Notes: generated from the letters alone by a model not told the origin. A stretch of 64,000 nucleotides of DNA from Streptomyces sp. CB02959 (GCF_002803155.1 NZ_NNBP01000026.1:47937-111936), one strand, 5' to 3'. Numbered from the stretch's first letter, positions 1 to 10,375 are shown. Numbers and translations are program-made.

Positions 1-1994
<1,994 letters not shown>

Positions 1995-2185
1995 GCTCTT
2001 CGTGTCTCCATCTGTGCGTCGCGAGGGGCCGCTCGTCCGGTGTCGGCGTCGCCGGGACCGGGCGGGCGGCCGGTGCACCGCGCGCCGGTCCTGGCGGCGG
2101 CGCGGGGTGACGGCGGAACCGGCGGTGGGTGGCCGGGGCGCCCGTGTGCCCCGGCGGACGGCCGTCGCCGGGGGCGCGGGGCGGC

Positions 2186-2596
2186 TCAGCGCAGTTGCTG
2201 GATCCGGATCAGATTGCCGGCCGGGTCGCGGAAGGCGCAGTCGCGGACGCCGTACGGCTGCTCGGTCGGCTCCTGGACGACCTCGACGTCACCGGCCTGC
2301 ACCTTCTCGAAGGTGTCGTCCAGGTCCCGGGTGGCCAGCAGGATCCAGCCGTAGGTGCCCTTGGCCATCATCTCGGCGATGGTGCGGCGCTCGTCGTCGG
2401 TGATGCCGGGGTCGGCGGCCGGCGGCGCCAGGAGGATGGAGGTGTCGGGCTGGCCGGCGGGGCCGACCGTGATCCAGCGCATCTTGCCCTGGCCGACATC
2501 GCTGCGGACCTCGAAGCCGAGGATGTCGCGGTAGAAGGCCAGGGACGCGTCCGGGTCGTCGTGCGGGAGGGAGCTGACGTGAATGGTGATGTCCAT
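2186..2596 (-). CDS. VOC (glyoxalase-fold) family protein
   Basis: This 136-residue protein is a single VOC module pair. It opens with strand DITIHVSSLPHDD and helix ASLAFYRDILGFEV, and closes with CAFRDPAGNLIRIQQLR, the usual metal-site strand order of glyoxalase/bleomycin-resistance proteins. Such proteins bind or isomerise small molecules, often through a divalent metal, but the substrate cannot be read from sequence. It starts 10 bp after the stop of the AraC-type regulator, so the two are almost certainly cotranscribed. AraC-VOC pairs of this size are common in Streptomyces. Confidence 0.85.
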   Translation of the reverse strand: MDITIHVSSLPHDDPDASLAFYRDILGFEVRSDVGQGKMRWITVGPAGQPDTSILLAPPAADPGITDDERRTIAEMMAKGTYGWILLATRDLDDTFEKVQAGDVEVVQEPTEQPYGVRDCAFRDPAGNLIRIQQLR

Positions 2597-2606
2597 GGCC
2601 GAAACG

Positions 2607-3050
2607 CTAGCCCCGGCCCCGGGGTGGCGCTTCTCGATTCCTGATCGGTCTGGTGACCTGTTTCGCCACGCAGGACGGGAGCCCCGCCGTCGCCTGCGCC
2701 GCCTTTCGGCGGTAGGTGCTGGGCGGCATGCCGACCAGTTCGGTGAAGCGGGTGCTGAAGGTGCCCAGCGACGCGCAGCCGACCGCGAAGCAGACCTCGG
2801 TGACGCTGAGGTCGCCGCGGCGCAGCAGTGCCATGGCGCGCTCGATGCGCCGGGTCATGAGGTAGCTGTACGGCGACTCGCCGTAGGCGGTCCGGAACTG
2901 GCGGCTGAGATGCCCGGCCGACATGTGCACGCCACGGGCGAGCGCCTCGACGTCCAGTGGCTGCGCGTACTCCCGGTCGATCCGGTCGCGGACGCGCCGC
3001 AGCAGCGCGAGGTCGCGCAGACGCTGCGCCGAGGGTGGATTTTCGGTCAC
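2607..3050 (-). CDS. AraC-family transcriptional regulator (DNA-binding domain only)
   Basis: The protein of about 147 residues is essentially one AraC DNA-binding domain with two helix-turn-helix units (LDVEALARGVHMSAGHLSRQF and LSVTEVCFAVGCASLGTFSTRF) and the conserved end VGMPPSTYRR. There is no obvious ligand-binding domain. The frame is open further upstream to 3260, but that extension is arginine-rich, runs into the fluC coding region and looks non-native. I chose the GTG at 3050, which sits inside an inverted repeat. It probably regulates itself and the VOC gene behind it. Confidence 0.8.
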   Translation of the reverse strand: MTENPPSAQRLRDLALLRRVRDRIDREYAQPLDVEALARGVHMSAGHLSRQFRTAYGESPYSYLMTRRIERAMALLRRGDLSVTEVCFAVGCASLGTFSTRFTELVGMPPSTYRRKAAQATAGLPSCVAKQVTRPIRNREAPPRGRG

Positions 3051-3060
3051 CTGGAAAATC
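3038..3060 (-). promoter_or_regulatory. Inverted repeat over the AraC-gene start (possible autoregulatory operator)
   Basis: GATTTTC (3038-3044) and GAAAATC (3054-3060) form a perfect 7-bp inverted repeat with a 9-nt spacer that contains the predicted GTG start. The AT-rich arms stand out from the surrounding sequence. A protein bound here would block translation or transcription of the regulator. Function is inferred only from symmetry and position. Confidence 0.35.
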
Positions 3061-3097
3061 GTGCCACACGCCCCGGAACGGGGGGCGAAGGTCCGGG

Positions 3098-3472
3098 TCA
3101 GTGCCCGAGCGCCGCCACCAGCGCGCCGCCGGCGAAGGCCGCGGCGAGCCCCGCGACGATGCTGCCGGCGACGTTGGCGGCGGCGTAGCGCAGCGCCCCG
3201 GACTCGGCCAGCCGCATCGTCTCGTAGGAGAACGTGGAGTACGTGGTCAGCGCCCCGCACAGGCCGGTGCCCAGGAGCAGTTGGAGGGAGTTCGGGGCGG
3301 CGCCGCGGGTGGTGGCGGCGGTCAGGGCGCCCAGTACGAGGCAGCCGGCGACGTTGACGGTGAAGGTCCCCCAGGGGAACACGGTGTCGTGCCGTTTCTG
3401 GACGGCGCGGTCGGCCAGGTAGCGCAGGGGCGCGCCGACGGCGGCGCCGGCTATGACGAGCAGCCAGTTCAC
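3098..3472 (-). CDS. crcB: Fluoride channel FluC/CrcB (second of tandem pair)
   Basis: This is a 124-residue, four-helix membrane protein of the FluC (CrcB) family, which exports fluoride as a dual-topology dimer. Family marks are visible: GAPLRYLAD in helix 1, NVAGCLVLG in helix 2 and the TTYSTFSYE fluoride-pathway segment in helix 3. It lies 85 bp downstream of another crcB on the same strand. Such tandem pairs in Gram-positive bacteria usually encode antiparallel heterodimer partners. Confidence 0.93.
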   Translation of the reverse strand: MNWLLVIAGAAVGAPLRYLADRAVQKRHDTVFPWGTFTVNVAGCLVLGALTAATTRGAAPNSLQLLLGTGLCGALTTYSTFSYETMRLAESGALRYAAANVAGSIVAGLAAAFAGGALVAALGH

Positions 3473-3557
3473 TTCGTGGATTCCTTGTCGCGGCTCAGGG
3501 GTTGCCGGGTGCGGCTGGTGCGGACGGGTCGGCTTCTGGTGTGCTCGGGCCGGTGGG

Positions 3558-4043
3558 TCAGGTGCCCCTCCGGGCCACGAGGGTCCGGGTGGCCCACGCG
3601 GCCGCCCCTACCGCGACCAGGCAGGCAGCGGGCGTCAGCACCAGGTAGCCGAGCCCGGCGCCGGCCCGGCCGCCGGTCAGCAGGCGCTGGACGTCGACGG
3701 TGTAGGTCGAGAACGTGGTGAATCCCCCGAGGACGCCGGTGCCGAAGAACGGGCGCACCAGCCGGTGGGCGGTCCACACCTCGGTGAGGAGCACCATGAA
3801 CGCGCCGATGACCGCGCAGCCGACCACGTTGGTCAGCAGTGTCGTCCAGGGGAAGCCGGTGCCGGTGGTGGGCCGCAGGAGGGTCGCGCCGTAGCGGGCT
3901 GCCGCGCCGAGCATGCCGCCGCACGCGACGACCGCCACGACGGGCAGCTGCGCGTGCCGGGGAGCCGGGCGCCGGGCGGACGGCGGGAGTTCGGCATCCG
4001 GATCGGCGGGTTCCACCACGGCCGGCGTCTTCGGGGTCTTCAT
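3558..4043 (-). CDS. crcB: Fluoride channel FluC/CrcB (first of tandem pair)
   Basis: The ATG at 4043 gives a protein of 161 residues with a hydrophilic N-terminal tail of about 35 residues and then four membrane helices. Signature segments are GAAARYGAT, NVVGCAVIG and TTFSTYTVD, matching the fluoride channel family. The frame stays open upstream to 4271, but that part is arginine-rich and lacks a ribosome-binding site, while AGGAG precedes the chosen start. It heads a two-gene crcB operon. The ribosome-binding site is folded into a predicted hairpin (see the leader entry), so fluoride- or structure-dependent translation is plausible. Confidence 0.9.
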   Translation of the reverse strand: MKTPKTPAVVEPADPDAELPPSARRPAPRHAQLPVVAVVACGGMLGAAARYGATLLRPTTGTGFPWTTLLTNVVGCAVIGAFMVLLTEVWTAHRLVRPFFGTGVLGGFTTFSTYTVDVQRLLTGGRAGAGLGYLVLTPAACLVAVGAAAWATRTLVARRGT

Positions 4044-4056
4044 GCGGTACACGTCT

Positions 4057-4107
4057 CCTACTCGCCAGGCACCCGCCCCGAGGCGGGTACGCCACATCGC
4101 AAGTAGG
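4057..4107 (-). ncRNA. Structured 5' leader of the fluC pair, candidate cis-regulatory RNA
   Basis: On the minus strand CCTACTTGC (4107-4099) pairs over nine bases with GCGAGTAGG (4065-4057), one pair being G-U. It encloses a second perfect 7-bp hairpin ACCCGCC/GGCGGGT (4088-4082 with 4077-4071) capped by a UCGG loop. The 3' arm of the outer stem contains the AGGAG ribosome-binding site of the fluC gene starting at 4043, so folding would hide it. By eye it does not match the published crcB fluoride-riboswitch pattern (GGCGAUG hairpin, AAC linker, pseudoknot). Confidence 0.4.
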
Positions 4108-4365
4108 GACCGTTGGCGGCACCGACTGCCGCGGTTCGGGTACGGCGGGCCCCACCGCCGCGCGACCGTCCTGATGTCCGGAACCGTGTGCCCGGAGCGA
4201 CGGCCGCTGCGGCGCAAGCGTACACGGCCTTCCTGTTGAGGTGGACCCGTCACCGCGACTGACGGCTCCATCGCCTCAGGGGTAGGATTTTCAGGGGTGA
4301 GGGACCTGCCCGCCGCCGGCCGACCTGCGGCGACACGGTCCTGGACGTCTTACGAGGGGACGGGG

Positions 4366-4899
4366 ATGGCGGAGCGCAGGGCGACGGCGGAACGGGACGC
4401 CGTGGCGACGGTCGTCGAGGACTGGGCGCGGGAGCGGCCCGAGCTGGACACCGCTCCGCTGGAGGTCCTGGCCCGGCTGCACCGCTCGTTCCTGCGCTAC
4501 AGCACCCGCCTGACGGCGTCCATCGAGCGCCACGGCCTCTCGGTGGCCGGTTTCGACGTGCTGACCGCACTGCGGCGGTCCGGTCGGCCGTACCGGCTCA
4601 CCGCCGGGCAGCTCGCCGACTCGGGACTGGTCTCGTCCGCCGGGGTCACCCTGCGGATCGACCGGTTGGAGAAGGACGGGCTGATCGTGCGGGAGCGGGA
4701 CGCCGAGGACCGCCGCGTGGTGTACTCGCGCCTCACCGACGAGGGGCTGGCCAAGGTGGACGAGGTGTTCGCCGAGCACCTCGACAACGAGCGCCGGATG
4801 CTCGGCGGGATGTCCCCGGCCGAGTGCCGCCAGCTCGCACGGCTGCTGCACAAGCTGGAGCACTCGATCCTCGCGTCGGACGAGGAGCCCGCCGGCTGA
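4366..4899 (+). CDS. MarR-family transcriptional regulator
   Basis: Starting at the ATG at 4366, behind GAGGGGACGGGG, this is a 177-residue protein with the MarR winged-helix core: helix region LSVAGFDVLTALRRSG, recognition helix region ADSGLVSSAGVTLRIDRLEKDGLI and wing VRERDAEDRRVVYSRLT. MarR proteins are dimeric repressors released by phenolic or other small ligands. It converges with the Rieske oxygenase gene (16 bp apart) and is the only regulator touching the catabolic operon, making it a candidate for its control. An upstream GTG at 4297 is possible but lacks a comparable ribosome-binding site. Confidence 0.85.
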   Translation: MAERRATAERDAVATVVEDWARERPELDTAPLEVLARLHRSFLRYSTRLTASIERHGLSVAGFDVLTALRRSGRPYRLTAGQLADSGLVSSAGVTLRIDRLEKDGLIVRERDAEDRRVVYSRLTDEGLAKVDEVFAEHLDNERRMLGGMSPAECRQLARLLHKLEHSILASDEEPAG

Positions 4900-4914
4900 G
4901 GCCGGGGGTTCGGG

Positions 4915-5940
4915 TCACCCCTCGGGGGCGGTCGCCGTGGTCTGCCGCTCGGCCTGGGAGCGGAGCAGGCGGCGCAGCCGCACCACGCCCAGGTCGTGCT
5001 GGTAGAGGTTCTCGTGCTGGTCGGCGTCGGCCGGCATGGCCTCCAGCATGACGCGGTCCTGCTCCAGGACCTGCCAGTGCCGTTCCTCGATGAGGGTCTT
5101 GTAGAGGAACCGCCAGGTGTCGCGCTGCCAGCCCTGGACGCGGCGGTAGCGCCAGAAGAAGACGCCGGTGCGTCCGGCGTCCACCGGGCAGACCATGCCG
5201 ACGATCCCGAAGGCGCCGCCGGGGCCCGCGGAGGGCGGGTACGGGATGGAGAGGTCCACCCAGTCGACACCGGTGCGGCACAGCTCGACCCAGTCGAAGT
5301 TGACGCCCCGCTGGTCGGTCTTCTCGAAGAAGTAGCCGCGATCGGTTTCACGGATGCGGAACTTGGCCGTGGTGTCCCCGTCATACATGGTGTGCGACTC
5401 GCGGTGCAGGAACGCGCCGTGCATGGGGTCGAGGAGGTTCTCCATCGCGTACCGCCAGGGGACCTCCCACTCGGCGTAGCAGAGGATCGGCTCGATGTCG
5501 GGGTCGTCGAGGGGGTCGGGGAGGGTCAGTTCGGCCGGTTCGGGGTGCCGGTCGTCCCCGAAGTAGGCGAGGACCGCGCCGGCGACCTCGCGGACCGGCA
5601 GTGAGGTGACGAGCTTCCTGCCTTCCAGGGCGCACCCGGGCAGGCCGGGCACGGACACGACGGTGCCGTCCGGCGCGACCTCGACGCCGTGGTACCAGCA
5701 GGCGACCCGGTCCCCCAGGTGCTTGCCCAGGGACAGCGGGGCGCCGCGGTGCGGGCAGCGGTCGGCGAGCAGGGCGAGGGTGCCGTCGGAGCGGCGGAAC
5801 AGCAGCCACTGTTCGCCGAGTGCGGTCACCTTGCGCATCGCGCCGGGGGCGACGAACGACGACGGGACGACGGGGTGCCACTGGTTGCGCAGGCCGTTGG
5901 CGTAGATGTGCTCGGCGGTGTCGGTGGTGGACAGGGTCAT
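4915..5940 (-). CDS. Rieske non-haem iron oxygenase, large subunit
   Basis: The 341-residue protein has an N-terminal Rieske [2Fe-2S] motif, CPHRGAPL followed by CWYHG (residues about 62-84), and the mononuclear iron facial triad NLLDPMHGAFLH near residue 170. These enzymes hydroxylate or demethylate aromatic or cyclic substrates with electrons from a partner reductase. The length and architecture resemble vanillate-demethylase-type monooxygenases more than classical benzene dioxygenase alpha subunits, and there is no beta-subunit gene. Its likely reductase is two genes upstream (6206-7141). It is the last gene of the leftward catabolic operon. Confidence 0.9.
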   Translation of the reverse strand: MTLSTTDTAEHIYANGLRNQWHPVVPSSFVAPGAMRKVTALGEQWLLFRRSDGTLALLADRCPHRGAPLSLGKHLGDRVACWYHGVEVAPDGTVVSVPGLPGCALEGRKLVTSLPVREVAGAVLAYFGDDRHPEPAELTLPDPLDDPDIEPILCYAEWEVPWRYAMENLLDPMHGAFLHRESHTMYDGDTTAKFRIRETDRGYFFEKTDQRGVNFDWVELCRTGVDWVDLSIPYPPSAGPGGAFGIVGMVCPVDAGRTGVFFWRYRRVQGWQRDTWRFLYKTLIEERHWQVLEQDRVMLEAMPADADQHENLYQHDLGVVRLRRLLRSQAERQTTATAPEG

Positions 5941-5942
5941 GG

Positions 5943-6170
5943 TCAGGCTCCCAAGCGGTGCATCTCGGCGCGGAAGGACTCCTCGGTCCAGGGGGTGCCG
6001 TCCGGGGCATGGACCTGACGGGCATTCAGTCCGCGGATGACGTCGGCGAGTTCGTGGCCGTCCTTGGTGAAGACCTCTTCGAGGGTGGCGGCCAGCTTGT
6101 ACTCGTAGGGGGTGGGTTCGCGCGTACGGGACTGGTGGGGGTCCAGGTACGGCCGGGGGGCGGTGGTCAT
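5943..6170 (-). CDS. Small recombinase-like helix-turn-helix domain protein
   Basis: This 75-residue protein lies 2 bp upstream of the Rieske gene. It begins MTTAPRPYLDPHQSRTREPTPYEYKLAATLEEVF and ends in a compact helical segment, APDGTPWTEESFRAEMHRLG. Short proteins with this recombinase-like helix-turn-helix fold repeatedly accompany Rieske oxygenases in catabolic clusters. Their role is not established. Despite the name there is no catalytic recombinase domain. A structural or accessory role for the oxygenase is my inference from gene order. Confidence 0.7.
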   Translation of the reverse strand: MTTAPRPYLDPHQSRTREPTPYEYKLAATLEEVFTKDGHELADVIRGLNARQVHAPDGTPWTEESFRAEMHRLGA

Positions 6171-6205
6171 CGGGGCCTCCAGCGGGCGGGGCGCGGGTCG
6201 TCGGG

Positions 6206-7141
6206 TCACAGGTCGAGGACGAGGCGGTCGGACGCGCAGCGCGAGACGCAGATCATCATGGTCGCGCTCGCGGCGTGCTCGGCGGCGCTGAGGAGCGAGT
6301 CGCGGTGGTCGGGGGCGCCGGCGAGCACCCGGGTCTCGCAGGAGCCGCAGATGCCGTCCCGGCAGGAGCTGTTGACGAGGATGCCCGCGTCCTCCACGGC
6401 CCGCAAGATCGAGGTGTCGGCGCCGACGGTGAGGGTGCGGCCGGAGGCCCGGCACTCGACCTCGAACGCCTGGTCGGCGCCGGTGCGCGGCACCACGGGC
6501 GCCGTGAAGCGCTCCACGCGCAGGCGGTCGGCCGGGCACTTTCCCTCGATCGCGGCCAGCAGCGGTTCCGGGCCGCAGCAGTAGACGAGGGTGCCGGCGG
6601 GCAGGTCGGCGAGGGCGGCGTCCAGGTCGAGGGGGCCGTGCTCGTCCTGCGGGACGAGCGTCACCGGGCCGCCCAGTGCGGCCAGTTCGTCGGTGAAGGC
6701 CATCGAGGAGCGGCTGCGGCCGCCGTACACCATCCGCCAGGGGGTGCCGCGCCGGGCGGCCTCGCGGGCCATCGCCAGCAGCGGGGTGATGCCGATGCCG
6801 CCGGCCACGAACAGGTAGCCGGGGGCGTCCTCCAGGGCGAAGTGGTTGCGGGGCGGCCGGACCGGGACGGTCTGGCCGGGGCGCAGCCGGGTGTGGACGT
6901 GGCGCGAACCGCCGCGGGAGGCGGGTGCGTCGAGCACGCCGATCCGGTACGTCGCGGCGGACCGCGGGTCGCCGCACAGACTGTACTGGCGGATCCGGCC
7001 GCCGACCTCGACGTCGATATGGGCGCCGGGGGTCCAGGCGGGGAGGGGTTTGCCGTCGGGGTGGGCCAGTTCGACGGAGAGGACCCCGTCGGCCTCCCAG
7101 GTCATCCGGCGCACGATCAGGTGCACGGGCGTCTCGCTCAT
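6206..7141 (-). CDS. Phthalate-dioxygenase-reductase-type FMN/2Fe-2S reductase
   Basis: The 311-residue protein has three domains in the PDR/VanB order: a flavin-binding barrel (RQYSLCGDP, residues about 50-58), a nicotinamide-binding domain (FVAGGIGITPLLAMA near 112, then YCCGPEPLL) and a C-terminal plant-type ferredoxin domain with CRDGICGSC plus a later Cys (MMICVSRC). It would move electrons from NAD(P)H to the Rieske oxygenase encoded two genes downstream. Confidence 0.92.
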   Translation of the reverse strand: MSETPVHLIVRRMTWEADGVLSVELAHPDGKPLPAWTPGAHIDVEVGGRIRQYSLCGDPRSAATYRIGVLDAPASRGGSRHVHTRLRPGQTVPVRPPRNHFALEDAPGYLFVAGGIGITPLLAMAREAARRGTPWRMVYGGRSRSSMAFTDELAALGGPVTLVPQDEHGPLDLDAALADLPAGTLVYCCGPEPLLAAIEGKCPADRLRVERFTAPVVPRTGADQAFEVECRASGRTLTVGADTSILRAVEDAGILVNSSCRDGICGSCETRVLAGAPDHRDSLLSAAEHAASATMMICVSRCASDRLVLDL

Positions 7142-7154
7142 CTCGGCTGGCTCC

Positions 7155-8780
7155 TCACTGGCCGGGGATCTTCACGGGCGGGGTGAACGGGTTCTTCATC
7201 GGGCCCAGCGCCGCCAGGTCGACCTCGACGAGCACCGGCCCGTCCGATCCGACGGCCTGGGCCAGCACGGGGGCGGCGTGCTCCTCGGCGGCGATCCGCA
7301 GGTACGGCAGCCCGCAGGCGCCGGCCAGCCGTGCGAAGTCGGGGGTGGTGAGGTCCACTCCGGAGCGGCGTTCGCGGTGGGCGTCCTGCATGTTCCGCAG
7401 GACACCGTAGCCGCCGTCGTTGAAGACGAGCAGGGTGAGCCGGGGCCGCTCCTGGGCGAGGGTGAGGAGTTCGCCGAGGTGGACGGCGAGGCCGCCGTCG
7501 CCGGCGAGGACGACGGTGGGTGCCTCCGGCCGGGCGAGGGCGGCGCCGATGCCCATGCCGAGGCCCTGCCCGATGCCGCCGCCGCGCGGGAAGACGTTGT
7601 CGCGCGGGTCGTAGAGCTCCAGCAGCCGGTTGCCCCAGCTGCTGGACGGGATGGTGACGTCGCGGGCGACGACGGCCGCGCGGGGCAGTGCGGCGCGGAG
7701 CGCGTCGCAGAGTGCCGCCTGGGGGCCGATGGCGTCGTGGAGCGCGGCCCGCACCTGTCCGCGGACCGCGGTGATCCGGTCCGTCCAGGCCGGCTCGGCC
7801 GGTGCCGCGTGCGGCAGCAGCGCCGCGAGGACGTCGGCCGCGTCACCGTGCAGCGGGTGCCGGGCCGGGTACACCCGGCCCAGCGCGGCGGCGTCCAGGT
7901 CGATCTGGACGTGGGCGGCGGGGAGTCGGAGTGCGTAGTCGGCGGTCTCGTTGGAGCGGAAGTGGGTGCCGACGGTCAGCAGCAGATCGGCGTCGGCGAG
8001 CAGGGCGCGGACCGGCGGGGTGGTGGCGAAGTTGCCGATGACCTGGGGGTGGTCCTCGGGCACCGCGCCGCGCCCGGAGTTCGAGGTGAGCAGTCCGGCG
8101 CCGGTCGCGGCCAGCAGCTCGGCGAGTGCGGTCCGGGCCGCGGCCGCGCCGCCGCCGGCCCAGATCAGGGGTCGGCGCGCCGAGGCCAACAGGGCTGCTG
8201 CGGCGGCCAGTTGCTCCGGCGCGGGGGTCGGCACTACGGGGGCGGCGTGCGCCACCGCCGCGTCGGTCTGGGCCGCGTACTGGAGGTCGATCGGCCACTC
8301 GACGCTCGCCGGCCCGCCGGGCGCGGTCCGTGCGGCGTGCGCCGCCCGGCGCAGGATCCGGCCGGCGTCGGCGGCGGACGGCACGGTGGCGGCGTACGCG
8401 GAGACCGCCGTCAGCATGCCCAGTTGGTCCTTGGTCTCGTGGATGTAGCCGCGGCCGCCGCCCAGGTACCGGCTCTCCACCTGTCCGGTGACGTGCAGTA
8501 CGGCGGTGCCCGCGCTGAGCGCCTCGATCAGCGATCCGGCGGCGTTGCCCGCGCCGGTGCCGGTGGAGGTGAGGGCGCAGCCGATGCCGCCGCGGGCGCG
8601 CCCGTAGGCGTCGGCGGCGTTCACCGCGGTCGCCTCGTGGCGTACCGGGACGAACCGCAGCTCCCGGTCGACGGCTTCGACCAGCGGCAGGTTGTGCACG
8701 CTGACGATGCCGAAGACGGTGTAGATGCCGAGTTCCCGTAGGACGGCGACGAGGAGATCGCCTCCGTTGTCGTATCGCAT
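7155..8780 (-). CDS. Thiamine-diphosphate-dependent enzyme (acetolactate synthase / benzoylformate decarboxylase-like)
   Basis: This 541-residue protein has the three-domain ThDP fold. The N-terminal pyrimidine-binding domain carries the activating glutamate in RHEATAVNAADAYGR (near residue 49). The C-terminal diphosphate-binding domain has the GDG...N motif, beginning GDGGLAVHLGELL and ending LLVFNDGGYG. Family members decarboxylate 2-oxo acids or ligate their aldehydes. In this operon it could decarboxylate a 2-oxo acid formed during ring breakdown. The exact reaction cannot be decided by eye. Confidence 0.85.
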   Translation of the reverse strand: MRYDNGGDLLVAVLRELGIYTVFGIVSVHNLPLVEAVDRELRFVPVRHEATAVNAADAYGRARGGIGCALTSTGTGAGNAAGSLIEALSAGTAVLHVTGQVESRYLGGGRGYIHETKDQLGMLTAVSAYAATVPSAADAGRILRRAAHAARTAPGGPASVEWPIDLQYAAQTDAAVAHAAPVVPTPAPEQLAAAAALLASARRPLIWAGGGAAAARTALAELLAATGAGLLTSNSGRGAVPEDHPQVIGNFATTPPVRALLADADLLLTVGTHFRSNETADYALRLPAAHVQIDLDAAALGRVYPARHPLHGDAADVLAALLPHAAPAEPAWTDRITAVRGQVRAALHDAIGPQAALCDALRAALPRAAVVARDVTIPSSSWGNRLLELYDPRDNVFPRGGGIGQGLGMGIGAALARPEAPTVVLAGDGGLAVHLGELLTLAQERPRLTLLVFNDGGYGVLRNMQDAHRERRSGVDLTTPDFARLAGACGLPYLRIAAEEHAAPVLAQAVGSDGPVLVEVDLAALGPMKNPFTPPVKIPGQ

Positions 8781-8790
8781 GGGGGTCTCC

Positions 8791-9573
8791 TCAGAGGATG
8801 GAGCGGCCGACGCCGCCGCAGACGTCGATGCTGGTGCCGGTGATGTACGAGGCGCGGGGCGACAGCAGGGCGACGATCGCGTAGGCGGCCTCCTCGGCCC
8901 GGCCGAGCCGGCCGAGCGCGATGCCGCGGTCGGCGGCGAGGTCCGCCTGCCAGTCGGGGTAGCTCCGGCCCGAGTCGGCCGCGGCGTGCCGGCGGGTCCA
9001 CTGGCCGGTGTCGATCAGGCCCAGGCACACGGAGTTGACCCGGATGCCGTCGGCGGCGAGTTCCACGGACAGGGACTTGGAGAGGTTGAGGATGCCGGCC
9101 CGGGCGGCGCTGGTGGTGATCAGGCGGGTCTCGGGCTGTTTGGCGAGGACGGCGTTGACGTTGACGACGCTCGGTGCGGGCGCCGCCGCCAGGTGGGGGC
9201 GGGCCGCGTGCAGCGGGTTGAGGACGCCGAAGAACTTCAGCTCCAGTTCGTCGCGCCAGTCGTCGGCGGTGGACTCCTCCAGGCCCGTCATCCGGGACTG
9301 GCCGGCGTTGTTGACGAGTCCGTCGATGCCGCCGAACGTGCGGGCGGCGCGCTCGGTGAACGCGCGGACCGCGTCCGGGTCGCGGACGTCGCAGACGGCC
9401 GTCAGCAGGCGGTCGCCGTCGAGGTCGGCCGCCGCCCGGGCGAGGCGGTCGGCGTCGCGCCCGCAGGTGGCGACCCGCGCGCCTTCGTCGAGGAGGGCGC
9501 GGACCGTGGCCAGGCCGACGCCCGAGCTGCCGCCGGTGACCACGATGGTGCGGTCGGCGAGGCCCAGATCCAT
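8791..9573 (-). CDS. SDR-fold protein with an atypical active site
   Basis: The 260-residue protein has a clear SDR cofactor site (TGGSSGVG at residues about 14-21) and the structural NNAG. However, the usual Ser and YxxxK are not present. The segment equivalent to YSASK reads TSAAR, followed by the expected helix ILNLSKSLSVEL, and the catalytic serine region reads NVNAVLA. It may be a binding protein, an atypical dehydrogenase using other residues, or a specialised sub-family. It sits between the ThDP enzyme (10 bp) and a canonical SDR (37 bp) in the operon. Confidence 0.75.
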   Translation of the reverse strand: MDLGLADRTIVVTGGSSGVGLATVRALLDEGARVATCGRDADRLARAAADLDGDRLLTAVCDVRDPDAVRAFTERAARTFGGIDGLVNNAGQSRMTGLEESTADDWRDELELKFFGVLNPLHAARPHLAAAPAPSVVNVNAVLAKQPETRLITTSAARAGILNLSKSLSVELAADGIRVNSVCLGLIDTGQWTRRHAAADSGRSYPDWQADLAADRGIALGRLGRAEEAAYAIVALLSPRASYITGTSIDVCGGVGRSIL

Positions 9574-9610
9574 GTCAGTTGTCTCCTGTCGTGCGGTCGG
9601 TGCACCGTGG

Positions 9611-10375
9611 TCAGTGCATGGTGAAGCCGCCGTTGACGGCGATCACCTGTCCGGTCAGGTAGCGGGACTCCTCGCCCAGCAGGAAGGCGACCGCCCCGGT
9701 GAGGTCGTCGGGCCGCTGGGGGCGGGAGATCGCCCGGTTGGCGCGGTAGAGGTCGTGTCGTTCGGTGGGGACGGTCTCGGTTGCCTCGCACTCGGTCAGG
9801 CCGGGGGCGACCGCGTTGACGGTGATGCCCCGGTCGCCGAGTTCGCGGGCCATGGCCCGGGTCAGTGCGATCACGGCGCCCTTGGAGGCGATGTAGTGGG
9901 CCAGGCGCGGGGAGCCGTACAGGGCCGCGTCGGAGGCGAGGTTGACGATCCGGCCCGGTCCGCCGTGGGCGAGGAGCCGCGGCAGCAGGGCCTTGGACAC
10001 CAGCCAGGGGCCGCGTGCGTTGACCGTCATCAGCCGGTCCCAGTCCGCGACGTCGATGTCCCAGAACTCCTTGCCGCCCATGCCGTTGGCGAGCGCCGCA
10101 TTGTTGACCAGTCCGTACAGCGGCCCCAACTGCCCTGTGAATACGGCGAGTTGATCTACCGATTCCGGGTCCGCGACGTCGCAGCGCGTGAAGTGGGCGT
10201 CGATGCCCTCCCTGCGCAGCGAGGTCTGTGCGGCCCGGCCCCGCTCCTCGTCCACCTCGGCGAGGACGACCCGGAAGCCGTCCTGCCCGGCCCGGCGGGC
10301 CATGGCCAGTCCCAGGCCGCGACCCGCCCCGGTGACGACGACGGTCCGGCCGCCGGTCGCGCAGTGCTCAGTCAC
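9611..10375 (-). CDS. SDR-family NAD(P)-dependent oxidoreductase
   Basis: The 254-residue protein is a classical short-chain dehydrogenase with TGAGRGLG (cofactor), NNAA, the catalytic serine in NLASDAA and the YIASK catalytic pair, ending with the usual YLTGQVIAVNGGF. It would oxidise or reduce an alcohol/ketone or dehydrogenate a diol intermediate of the pathway. It overlaps the upstream cupin gene by 8 bp, indicating translational coupling. Confidence 0.9.
   Translation of the reverse strand: MTEHCATGGRTVVVTGAGRGLGLAMARRAGQDGFRVVLAEVDEERGRAAQTSLRREGIDAHFTRCDVADPESVDQLAVFTGQLGPLYGLVNNAALANGMGGKEFWDIDVADWDRLMTVNARGPWLVSKALLPRLLAHGGPGRIVNLASDAALYGSPRLAHYIASKGAVIALTRAMARELGDRGITVNAVAPGLTECEATETVPTERHDLYRANRAISRPQRPDDLTGAVAFLLGEESRYLTGQVIAVNGGFTMH

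Noticed and set aside
4044..4110. Standard crcB fluoride riboswitch
   Set aside because: The leader is structured but lacks the recognisable GGCGAUG hairpin, AAC linker and pseudoknot arrangement by eye, so it is reported as a candidate RNA only.
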